This document shows, piece by piece, positions 1 through 5,972 of a DNA stretch of 6,084 nt. The stretch comes from Acetobacteraceae bacterium. GTDB lineage: Bacteria > Pseudomonadota > Alphaproteobacteria > Acetobacterales > Acetobacteraceae. The DNA is taken from NCBI GenBank assembly GCA_003164305.1, contig PLSZ01000401.1:3559-9642 (forward strand), read 5' to 3'. The notes under the pieces were generated by a model. It searched no databases and was not told the DNA's origin. It saw only the letters and a list, made by a program, of their open reading frames with translations. Position 1 is the first letter of the stretch. Every line of letters begins with the position of its first letter. The position numbers were made by a program, and so were the translations under genes.

Positions 1-48
1 ATGTTTCGGACGCCTGGTATAAGTCACACTCTCTCAAATTTCGCCGTC

Positions 49-79
49 GCGCTTGAAGCGCGCCGCATCTGGAGATGCG
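49..79. promoter_or_regulatory. two adjacent dyad symmetries upstream of the flavin reductase
   Basis: Bases 49-61 read GCGCTTGAAGCGC, a perfect 6-bp dyad around one central base. Bases 64-79 read CGCATCTGGAGATGCG, 7-bp arms around two bases. Only two bases separate them, and they end 26 bases before the candidate -35 box. No run of T follows either, so they do not look like intrinsic terminators. They could be operator half-sites for a regulator of the reductase or the tail of an element further left. The symmetry is directly visible; a regulatory role is inference, and short dyads are common in GC-rich DNA. Confidence 0.3.
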
Positions 80-105
80 CGCGACCGCGAGTGCCACACG
101 CGCCC

Positions 106-135
106 TTGGCAATCGTCCGATTGATCACATATCTT
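106..135 (+). promoter_or_regulatory. candidate sigma70-type promoter for the flavin reductase
   Basis: TTGGCA at 106-111 matches the -35 consensus at five of six bases. TATCTT at 130-135 matches the -10 consensus at four of six, with an 18-base spacer. The -10 lies in the only clearly AT-rich stretch of the leader (about 121-139). A transcript would start near 142 and have a leader of about 84 bases. No riboswitch-like fold was recognised in that leader. This is a consensus match by eye only. Confidence 0.3.
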
Positions 136-213
136 ATTTGCCTCGCGGCGCGTCCGGCCAACAGACCTTCGCGGCGGTTACCCGATCCTGTTCCACCTGT
201 TCGGTGCACCCAC

Positions 214-219
214 AAGGAA
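214..219 (+). promoter_or_regulatory. Shine-Dalgarno of the flavin reductase
   Basis: AAGGAA lies six bases before the ATG at 226. It decides the start: the reading frame is open back to base 1, but the upstream ATG at 1 lies at the window edge and the extra 75 codons translate to an Arg/Pro-rich sequence unlike the family. The next in-frame ATG (232) is slightly further from the site but also possible. Confidence 0.65.
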
Positions 220-225
220 AACCAC

Positions 226-789
226 ATGAGTATGACTCAGAAAGTCGCGGTACTGGTCGGAAGCATTCGCAAAGGCAGTTTTAACCGGAAGGCCGCTCTC
301 GCGCTCGCCGCGCTCGCGCCGGAAGGAATGGAACTTCAGATCGCCGAAATCAACGAACTTGAACTCTACAATCAGGATTTGGATGAATCCCCGCCCGCCG
401 CCTGGACTACCTTCCGCGCGCAGATCAAAGCCGCCGACGCCGTGCTGTTCGTCACGCCGGAGTATAATCGGTCGGTCCCGGGTGTGCTGAAAAACGCGAT
501 CGACGTCGGCTCCCGCCCCTATGGTCAAAGCGTCTGGAGCGGCAAGCCCGGCGCGGTGATGTCCGTATCCCCCGGAGTCCTGGGCGGGTTCGGCGCCAAT
601 CACCATCTGCGCCAGTCAATGGTGTTCCTGAACGTCCCGATGATGCAGCAGCCCGAGGCTTACGTCGGCGGCGCCGCGAATTTGTTTGACGATACCGGCG
701 CCCTCACGAATGAGGGCACTAAAAAATTCTTCCAAAACTTCATCAACGCCTTCTCGGCGTGGATCAAAGTAAACACCGCCGCGTCTTGA
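226..789 (+). CDS. NADPH-dependent FMN reductase / quinone reductase (YieF/ChrR-type flavodoxin-like fold)
   Basis: This is a soluble flavoprotein of 187 residues, expected to take electrons from NAD(P)H through bound FMN and pass them to quinones, free flavins or other acceptors such as chromate. What is seen: an N-terminal beta-strand (about residues 6-11) followed by the FMN-phosphate loop GSIRKGSFNRK (12-22); the family hallmark TPEYNRSVPGVLKNAID (77-93), which contacts the flavin ring; and GGFGANHHLRQ (120-130), followed by a strand and PEAYVGG (143-149). The length and the order of these blocks match E. coli YieF (about 188 residues), recalled from knowledge rather than searched. There is no signal peptide or membrane segment, so it should be cytoplasmic. 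The gene stands alone on its strand with its own promoter candidate and converges on the amidase, the two stops being ten bases apart. The physiological acceptor cannot be read from sequence, and azoreductase-like activity is also possible. Confidence 0.93.
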   Translation: MSMTQKVAVLVGSIRKGSFNRKAALALAALAPEGMELQIAEINELELYNQDLDESPPAAWTTFRAQIKAADAVLFVTPEYNRSVPGVLKNAIDVGSRPYGQSVWSGKPGAVMSVSPGVLGGFGANHHLRQSMVFLNVPMMQQPEAYVGGAANLFDDTGALTNEGTKKFFQNFINAFSAWIKVNTAAS

Positions 790-799
790 CGCCCAAAGG

Positions 800-2065
800 T
801 CAATCCAGCGCCGCCTGAACCCAGCGCGCCCACGCCAAAACCGCGCGGTCCTCGCCGCGGCGGCCAACGATCTGGATCCCCAACGGAAGCCCGTTGGGAC
901 CCGTTCCCACAGGCACCGTCACGCACGGCACATGCAACGATGTCCAAATGAAGTTGAACGCCGGATCGCCGGTCCATTCCAATCCCCCGGGCGCTTCCCC
1001 CGGCGCCGATGGCGTGACCAGCACGTCCAGATCCGCCATCGCCTGGGGAAACCCGTGCCGCGTGCTGGCGAAAACGTCGTAGGCGTCGGTCAGCGCGGCT
1101 TCGCTCTGGTTCAGGCCGAACGCCATGCGCTCACGCAGTCCGTCGCTCAAACCATCCGGATGCGTCGCCAGTTCCCAGCCCAGTGCGCGAGCGGATTCGG
1201 CGTTCATGATGATCGGATGGGCGGTTTTCAGCGCGTCGAACGCAACGGGCAAGTCCCGCGCCGTCACCGCCGCGCCCGCCCGAGCCAACGCCGCCTCGAC
1301 CCGCGCCAACAAATCATGCGTTTCGGGCGCGGCGACATCCCATGTGGGGGAGCGGCAGATACCGATCCGCGGCGCCCTGCCAGGCGCCATGTCCGGATCG
1401 CCGAGATCGCGTCCCGCCACGGCACCGGCGAAAAACGCGCAATCGGCCACCGAGCGCGCCATCACACCGACCGTGTCCAGGCTATCGGACATGATCTTCA
1501 TGCCGATCCGGCTGATCATTCCGTAACTGGGCTTGTAGCCGACCACCCCGCAATACGCCGCCGGCCGGATGATGCTTCCCGCCGTTTGGGTGCCGAACGC
1601 CACCGGAAACATTCCGTCCGCCACGCCCGCCGCCGAGCCTGACGATGAACCACCGGGCGTATGCCCAGGATTGGCGGGGTTCGCGGTCGGCCCAGGTTTG
1701 CGGGTCGCGAACTCGGTGGTCACGGTCTTGCCGATCACCACACCGCCCGCCGCGCGAGCCCACGACACCGGCGCCGAGTCGGCGCGCGGCCGCCACCCCG
1801 TCCAGATAGGGGAGCCATAGCCACTGGGCATATCGCCCGTGTCCAGCACGTCTTTGACCCCGACCGGAATACCATGAAGCGGGCCCGCGCCCGGAGTGAC
1901 CGCCCTGACGCCGGCGGGGTCGTGAAAGGCGAAGGCGCGGACCACGGGATCCCGCGCGGCGATGCGTTCCAGGCAGGCCTCCAGGAGATCGGCCGGCTTC
2001 AATGTGCCCGCCCCGATCTGGCGAGCGGCCTCGGTGGCGGTCAGGCGATACAACGCGTTCGACAT
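800..2065 (-). CDS. amidase signature (AS) family hydrolase
   Basis: This is a 421-residue enzyme of the amidase signature superfamily, which hydrolyses (or transfers) the amide of small carboxamides. The Ser-cisSer-Lys triad is complete. Lys71 lies in the GIPVGVKDVLDT block. Ser140 is the first serine of the GGSSSGSAAG stretch (138-147). The nucleophile Ser164 lies in GTQTAGSIIRPA (158-169). The spacings Lys-to-cisSer 69 and cisSer-to-Ser 24 equal those I recall for malonamidase E2. The compact length, with no extra C-terminal domain, fits a stand-alone amidase rather than GatA of the tRNA amidotransferase, which normally sits with gatB/gatC and reads DTGGS at the nucleophile. The start at 2065 is chosen because GGGAGA (2073-2078) lies seven bases upstream and MSNALYRLTATEAA begins like family members; an in-frame ATG at 2137 would add 24 unrelated residues. 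No signal peptide is seen. It lies 89 bases downstream of the repeat gene in the same direction, so read-through is possible. Substrate unknown. Confidence 0.92.
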   Translation of the reverse strand: MSNALYRLTATEAARQIGAGTLKPADLLEACLERIAARDPVVRAFAFHDPAGVRAVTPGAGPLHGIPVGVKDVLDTGDMPSGYGSPIWTGWRPRADSAPVSWARAAGGVVIGKTVTTEFATRKPGPTANPANPGHTPGGSSSGSAAGVADGMFPVAFGTQTAGSIIRPAAYCGVVGYKPSYGMISRIGMKIMSDSLDTVGVMARSVADCAFFAGAVAGRDLGDPDMAPGRAPRIGICRSPTWDVAAPETHDLLARVEAALARAGAAVTARDLPVAFDALKTAHPIIMNAESARALGWELATHPDGLSDGLRERMAFGLNQSEAALTDAYDVFASTRHGFPQAMADLDVLVTPSAPGEAPGGLEWTGDPAFNFIWTSLHVPCVTVPVGTGPNGLPLGIQIVGRRGEDRAVLAWARWVQAALD

Positions 2066-2072
2066 GATGAAA

Positions 2073-2078
2073 TCTCCC
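2073..2078 (-). promoter_or_regulatory. Shine-Dalgarno of the amidase
   Basis: On the - strand GGGAGA lies seven bases before the ATG at 2065. It favours this start over the upstream in-frame ATG at 2137, which has no comparable site. The rest of the 89-base gap back to the repeat gene (2066-2154) shows no convincing promoter and no hairpin followed by T residues. It does contain the perfect 10-base palindrome ATGCGCGCAT at 2136-2145. Confidence 0.6.
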
Positions 2079-2154
2079 GGCCAGGACGGCTCCACTCCGG
2101 CCCTGGATAGGTCACCCGCGAATTCGCTGGCAAGCATGCGCGCATCGCCACCTG

Positions 2155-5100
2155 CTACCCGAACAGCCTGACTTCCAGGCCGGGCGACATCTCGCTGATC
2201 TGCTTCACCGTGAAAGCCGCCAGTTGCGATGAGGAGAATCCGGTGATCGCACTGGCGGTCAACTGATTGAGTTGGCTGGTGGTGAACGCCGCGATCTCCT
2301 TCGTGCTGAGCGCCGTCGTGTCCGCGCTGGCCATCCCCTGCATCGCGGCCGGCAGGATGGCGGCGAACTGAGCCGCCGAAAGGCTCCCCAGGTTCGCGGG
2401 ACTGATCCCGGCGATCTCCACCGACGACAAAGCGGAAACCGTCAGCGGCGTCACCGCCAGCAATTGAACCCCCGTCAGGTTGATCACGTCGTCGCTACCC
2501 AGAGCCGCCAGCTGCGTGGAGCTGAGCGCCGCCATGGCACCAGTCGAGAGGCCGGGCACGTTGTCCGTGGTCAGTGTCCCCAGCTGCGCGGTCGTCAGCG
2601 CCCGCGTTTGAACGGGCGTGAGCGCCGCCAACTGTCCCGAGAGAAGCGCGCCGACGTTGCCGCCAAGCGCGACAATCTGGCGGCTGGTCAGCGTCGCCAC
2701 CTCACCGGCGGTCAGCGCGATCAGTTGGTCGGTGCTGAGCGCGGCGATCGCGGCTGTACTGATCGCGGCGATCTGCGCCGTCCAGAACAGCCCGATATTC
2801 GCGCTGACCTCCGAGGCGGTTAGCCCTGCGACTCCGCCTGTGCCGAGAGCGCCGATCTGGTTGGACGTCAGAGCGCTTTCCGCGCTCAGCGCCGCCACCT
2901 GCGCGGAACTCAGCGCCGCCACCGCCGCCATCGACAGGCCGGGAACGTTGTCCACGGTCAGCGCTCCGATCTGGGCCGCGGCCATCGCTCGCACCTGGGG
3001 ACCGGTCAGCGCCGCCACCTGCCCGGATAGCAGCGCGCCGATATTGATCCCGAGCGCAACCACCTGGGCAGCGGACAACGCCGCGACCTGGCTGACAGTC
3101 AACCCAGTCAACTGATCGGTGCTCAACGCGGCGACAGCGGTGGTGTTGATCGCGGCGACCTGCGCCGGCCGCAGCGAGCCGATCTGCGCCCCGACCTCCG
3201 CCACGGTCAGGGCCCCGACCGCGGCGGCACCGAGCGACTGGACCTGGATCGATGTCAACGCGCCTTCCGCGGTCAGAGCGGTCACTTGCGCGGAACCCAG
3301 CGCCACGATGGCGGAGGTCGAAAGCCCAGGGACATTGTCCGTGGTGAGGGCCGCCACCTGAGCGGTGCTTAAAGCCCTCACCTGGGTGGGGGTAAGCGCG
3401 GCCATCTGGGACGACAGCAGCGCGCCGATATTCGTGCCAAGCGCGACCACCTCGGCGGCGGACAGCGCCACGACATCGGCCGTCGCCAATGCGGTCAACT
3501 GATCCGTACTCAGCGCGGCGAGGGCGGCCGTATTGATGGCGGCGATCTGCGCCGGCCTCAACGACCCGATCTGGCCGCTAACCTCGGCGGCCGTCAGTGC
3601 CACGACCCCGCCCGCGCCAAGCGATGGAATCTGCGTGGAGGTGAGCGCGGTTTCGGCGTTCATCGCCGCCACCTGCGCGGAACTGAGCGCCGCCAGGGCG
3701 ATGGTCGCCAGGCCGGGGACATTGTCCACGGTCAGCGCCGCCATTTGAACCGTGGTCAATGCCCGCGCCTGATTGGCGTTCAGCGCGGTCATCTGGCTCG
3801 AGATCAGCGCTCCGACATTGGCGCCCAGGGCAACGATTTGCACGGCGGTCAAGGCCGCGACCTGGGCGGTCGTCAGCGCCGTCAACTGATCGCTACTCAA
3901 ACCCGCGATGGCGGAGGTGCTCACGGCGGCGATCTGCGACGGCCGAAGCGAAGCCAGATTCGCGTCGATCGCGGTCTCATTCAGCGCCGCGACGCCGGCG
4001 GCGTTCAAGGCGCTGATCTGGTTGGACGTCAGCGCGCTTTCCGCGGTCAGCGCCGCCACCTGCGCGGAACTGAGCGCGGCCATGGCGATGGTCGACAGGC
4101 CGGGGACATTGTCGGTCGTGAGCGCCGCCGCCTGAGCCGTCGTCATCGCTCGTATCTGGGAAGCGGTCAGCGCCGCGACTTCGCTGGACAACAACCCCTC
4201 AATACTGGTGCCAAGCGCGACCACCTGCGCCGTATTCAGCGCCGCCACCTGGCCACTCGTCAGAGCCGTCAACTGATCCACGGTCAATGCCGCGATGGCG
4301 GCGCTGCTGACGGCGGACATTTGCCCAGGCCTGAGAAAACCGATCTGGGCGCCGACGTCTCCCACGGTCAGCGCGGAAACGCCGGCGGTGCCGAGCGCCC
4401 CAACCTGGCTCGATGTCAGGGCGTTCTCGGCGGTCAGCGCGGTCACCTGCGCCGAACTGAGCACCGTCAACGCGGCGTTCGATAGGCCGGGGATATTGTC
4501 CGCGGTCAGCGCCGCCATCTGGGCCGTGGTCAAAACCCGCGTCTGAGGGCCGGTCAGCGCCGCCACCTCGGACGAGAGTAGCGCGGCGATATTGGTTCCC
4601 AGCGCCACCACCTGGCGGCTGGTCAGCGTGGCCACCTGGCCGGTCGTCAGCGCGGCCAACTGGTCGGCGGTCAGCGCCGCGATCGCGACAGTACTGACGG
4701 CGGCGACCTGTGCCGTCCGAAACAGGCCGATGTTGGCGCTGACCTCCGCGGCCGTCAGACCGGCCACTCCGGCCGTGCCGAGCGCGACGATCTGCGTCGA
4801 GGTCAGCGCGCCCTCGGCGGTCAGCGCCGTCATTTGGGCCGAGCTCAGCGCCGCCACCGCGGCAGTGGACAGACCCGGCACACCGTCGGTGGTTAGCGCG
4901 GTCATCTGATCGGTCGTCAGCGCCCTGATCTGGGCCGCGGTAAGAGCGGCCGTTTGTGTCGAGAGCAACGCGCCGATATTGCTCCCGAGGGCAACCACCT
5001 GCGCCGCCGACAAAGCCGCGACCTGCCCGCTGGTCAACGCGGTCAACTGATCGGTGTTCAGCGCGGTGATGGCGGCGGTGCTGACGGCGGCGATCTGAGC

Positions 5101-5829
5101 CGGCTTGAGCGAGCCGATCTGGGCGCTGACCTCCGCGGCGGTCAGCGCCCCGACCGCCGCGGCGCCGAGCGACTGGATCTGGGTGGACGTCAGCGCGTCT
5201 TCGGCGGTCAGCGCCGTCATTTGCGCGGAACCCAGCACGGCGATGGCCGCCGCCGAAAGTCCCGGAACATTGTCGGCGGTCAGCGCGGCCAGCTGGTTGG
5301 TGGTCATAGCCCGCGCCTGAGCGGCGGTCAGCGCGGCCAGCTGGGTCGAGAGCAGGGCTCCGACACCGGCGCCAAACGCGACGATCTGAACCGTGGCCAG
5401 CGCCGCGACCTGAGCGATGCTGAGCGCGGTCAACTGATCGGTCCCCAGGCCGGCGATGGCTGCCGTGCTGACAGCTTGCATCTGCGCTGGCCTCAACCAC
5501 CCGATCTGAGCGCTGACCTCTCCCGGCGTCAGACCCGAAACGCCGGCGGGGCCGAGCGCCGCGATCTGCGTGGAGACAAGCGCCATTTCCGCGGTCAATG
5601 CCGTCATCTGCGCGGAGCTGAACACCTCCATCGCGGCGTTGGACAGGCCAATGACGTTATCGGCGGTCAGCGCGGCGATCTGATCGGTGGACATCGCCCG
5701 CGCCTGAGTCGCGGTCAACGCGGCGACCTGAGCGGAGGAAAAATTCCGCACGATGTCAGTCGTGAGCGCCGCGATCGTAGCGGTGGAAAGTCCGGGAATT
5801 TGCGCGGGTGTTAGGATCGACGTCGTCAT
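2155..5829 (-). CDS. giant octapeptide-repeat protein with eight 129-residue super-repeats, function unknown
   Basis: I do not recognise this family. The 1,224 residues are built almost wholly from an octapeptide [A/G]-L-[T/S]-x-x-[Q/x]-[V/I/L/M]-x. Residues 1-57 are a short lead-in of octads, 58-1089 are eight super-repeats of exactly 129 residues, and 1090-1224 are diverged octads ending SPGLEVRLFG. It is dominated by Ala, Leu, Thr, Ser, Gln, Val and Gly. I found no Cys, Tyr or His, two Trp and three Lys, with acidic residues outnumbering basic ones. No signal peptide, transmembrane segment, RTX nonapeptide or catalytic motif is visible. The [S/T]-x-x-Q step resembles a helix N-cap box, so a chain of very short helices is plausible; a beta-solenoid is the alternative. 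The start at 5829 is chosen because GGACGGA lies six bases upstream and the next residues, MTTSILTPAQ, already begin the repeat; an ATG at 5859 would add ten non-repeat residues and has no clear ribosome site. A structural, adhesive or binding role is speculation. Confidence 0.9.
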   Translation of the reverse strand: MTTSILTPAQIPGLSTATIAALTTDIVRNFSSAQVAALTATQARAMSTDQIAALTADNVIGLSNAAMEVFSSAQMTALTAEMALVSTQIAALGPAGVSGLTPGEVSAQIGWLRPAQMQAVSTAAIAGLGTDQLTALSIAQVAALATVQIVAFGAGVGALLSTQLAALTAAQARAMTTNQLAALTADNVPGLSAAAIAVLGSAQMTALTAEDALTSTQIQSLGAAAVGALTAAEVSAQIGSLKPAQIAAVSTAAITALNTDQLTALTSGQVAALSAAQVVALGSNIGALLSTQTAALTAAQIRALTTDQMTALTTDGVPGLSTAAVAALSSAQMTALTAEGALTSTQIVALGTAGVAGLTAAEVSANIGLFRTAQVAAVSTVAIAALTADQLAALTTGQVATLTSRQVVALGTNIAALLSSEVAALTGPQTRVLTTAQMAALTADNIPGLSNAALTVLSSAQVTALTAENALTSSQVGALGTAGVSALTVGDVGAQIGFLRPGQMSAVSSAAIAALTVDQLTALTSGQVAALNTAQVVALGTSIEGLLSSEVAALTASQIRAMTTAQAAALTTDNVPGLSTIAMAALSSAQVAALTAESALTSNQISALNAAGVAALNETAIDANLASLRPSQIAAVSTSAIAGLSSDQLTALTTAQVAALTAVQIVALGANVGALISSQMTALNANQARALTTVQMAALTVDNVPGLATIALAALSSAQVAAMNAETALTSTQIPSLGAGGVVALTAAEVSGQIGSLRPAQIAAINTAALAALSTDQLTALATADVVALSAAEVVALGTNIGALLSSQMAALTPTQVRALSTAQVAALTTDNVPGLSTSAIVALGSAQVTALTAEGALTSIQVQSLGAAAVGALTVAEVGAQIGSLRPAQVAAINTTAVAALSTDQLTGLTVSQVAALSAAQVVALGINIGALLSGQVAALTGPQVRAMAAAQIGALTVDNVPGLSMAAVAALSSAQVAALSAESALTSNQIGALGTGGVAGLTASEVSANIGLFWTAQIAAISTAAIAALSTDQLIALTAGEVATLTSRQIVALGGNVGALLSGQLAALTPVQTRALTTAQLGTLTTDNVPGLSTGAMAALSSTQLAALGSDDVINLTGVQLLAVTPLTVSALSSVEIAGISPANLGSLSAAQFAAILPAAMQGMASADTTALSTKEIAAFTTSQLNQLTASAITGFSSSQLAAFTVKQISEMSPGLEVRLFG
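2158..2562 (-). repeat. diverged octapeptide tail, C-terminal 135 residues of the repeat protein
   Basis: After the ninth anchor (residues 1090-1095) the first ~20 residues still follow the super-repeat (NVPGLSTGAMAALSSTQLAA). The sequence then departs: the octad rhythm continues with no length change, but the consensus is loose (LTGVQLLA, ISPANLGS, LSAAQFAA, FTTSQLNQ, LTASAITG, FSSSQLAA, FTVKQISE). Phe is enriched and two of the protein's three Lys lie here. The 7-residue units and the 12-residue unit of the super-repeat are absent. It could be a capping segment of the solenoid or a non-cleaved export signal; the sequence does not decide. Confidence 0.8.
2563..5658 (-). repeat. tandem array of eight 387-bp (129-codon) coding repeats
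   Basis: Copies in protein order are 1: 5272-5658, 2: 4885-5271, 3: 4498-4884, 4: 4111-4497, 5: 3724-4110, 6: 3337-3723, 7: 2950-3336, 8: 2563-2949. The anchor proline codon of D-N-V-P-G-L (Ile in copy 1) recurs at exact 387-base steps. Counting from the Ala-Leu two residues before the anchor, each copy reads as 16 units of 8,8,8,7,7,8,8,12,8,8,8,8,7,8,8,8 residues. Typical units are ALTTDNVP, GLSTAAVA, ALSSAQVT, ALTAEGA, LTSTQIQ, SLGAAGVA, ALTAAEVS, AQIGSLRPAQIA, AVSTAAIA, ALSTDQLT, ALTSGQVA, ALSAAQVV, ALGTNIG, ALLSSQVA, ALTAAQIR, ALTTAQMA. The copies are diverged, not identical, at the DNA level, so the array is not recent and is unlikely to be an assembly artefact. Confidence 0.96.
5659..5829 (-). 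repeat. N-terminal partial repeat, residues 1-57
   Basis: The segment just before the first full copy, NFSSAQVA, ALTATQAR, AMSTDQIA, ALTAD, aligns without gaps to units 14-16 and the start of unit 1 of the super-repeat, including the invariant Arg of unit 15. Further upstream, LTPAQIPGLSTATIAAL resembles units 1-2 rather than units 12-13. The protein therefore starts with a truncated, re-joined piece of the repeat and not with a separate N-terminal domain or signal peptide. Confidence 0.8.
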
Positions 5830-5835
5830 TGGGAA

Positions 5836-5842
5836 TCCGTCC
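5836..5842 (-). promoter_or_regulatory. weak Shine-Dalgarno candidate of the repeat gene
   Basis: On the - strand GGACGGA lies six bases before the ATG at 5829. It is a partial match only, but better than what precedes the alternative ATG at 5859, where the leader is AT-rich without a GGAG-like core. Confidence 0.35.
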
Positions 5843-5880
5843 GCGAGCCGGGGATGCATCTGACGGTATTTTTTCGCCGG

Positions 5881-5908
5881 ATTATTTGCGCACGCGTTTG
5901 GTAAACAA
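5881..5908 (-). promoter_or_regulatory. weak promoter candidate for the repeat gene
   Basis: Read on the - strand, TTGTTT (5903-5908) and AATAAT (5881-5886) are separated by 16 bases. The -10 matches consensus at five of six bases, the -35 at only three of six. This is the AT-richest part of the upstream region. Transcription would start near 5874, about 45 bases before the chosen start codon. The -35 overlaps the inverted repeat at 5896-5910, which would suit regulator control if either element is real. Confidence 0.22.
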
Positions 5909-5924
5909 ACCGTGAATGATCACG
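5896..5924. promoter_or_regulatory. two abutting inverted repeats upstream of the repeat gene
   Basis: Bases 5896-5910 read GTTTG-GTAAA-CAAAC, perfect 5-bp arms around five bases. The next base begins CGTGA-ATGA-TCACG (5911-5924), perfect 5-bp arms around four bases. They touch without a gap and sit at the -35 side of the promoter candidate on the - strand. The symmetry is plain; an operator role is inference. Confidence 0.3.
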
Positions 5925-5972
5925 AAGAGTTCAAATACTCCCGGCCGTTCTTATTTTGACGGAATCGCATTT

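Noticed and set aside
1..225. N-terminal extension of the flavin reductase frame back to base 1
   Set aside because: The frame is open but the added residues are Arg/Pro-rich and unlike the family, while the ATG at 226 has a good ribosome site and gives the usual family length.
932..1642. + strand open frame of 236 codons opposite the amidase
   Set aside because: It is antisense to a gene with an intact catalytic triad, is Arg/His-rich, and matches no family I recognise.
800..2065. GatA subunit of the tRNA amidotransferase
   Set aside because: The nucleophile motif is QTAGSIIRPA rather than DTGGSIRQPA, the protein is shorter than typical GatA, and no gatB or gatC lies alongside.
2120..2150. 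Intrinsic terminator between the repeat gene and the amidase
   Set aside because: There is a 10-base palindrome at 2136-2145 and some flanking complementarity, but the stem is interrupted and no T-tract follows.
3745..4485. Long + strand open frame opposite the repeat gene (246 codons), and a similar one at 4954-5814 (286 codons)
   Set aside because: Both are complements of the coding repeat. They inherit its periodicity and lack of stops, give Arg/Gly/Gln-rich sequence with no family features, and have no distinct start signals.
4199..5500. 433-codon open frame on the - strand, overlapping the repeat gene out of frame
   Set aside because: It is a frame-shifted reading of the same repeats, rich in Arg, Asp and Gly. 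Stop-free length is explained by GC content and repetition; only the main frame keeps the octad and charge pattern.
2563..5658. CRISPR array or non-coding satellite
   Set aside because: The period is 387 bp with diverged copies, no short identical repeats with unique spacers, and a single uninterrupted reading frame with largely synonymous differences where examined.
2155..5829. Pentapeptide-repeat, RTX or ice-nucleation protein
   Set aside because: The unit is eight residues, not five; there are no GGxGxD nonapeptides and no AGYGSxxT octapeptides or Tyr.
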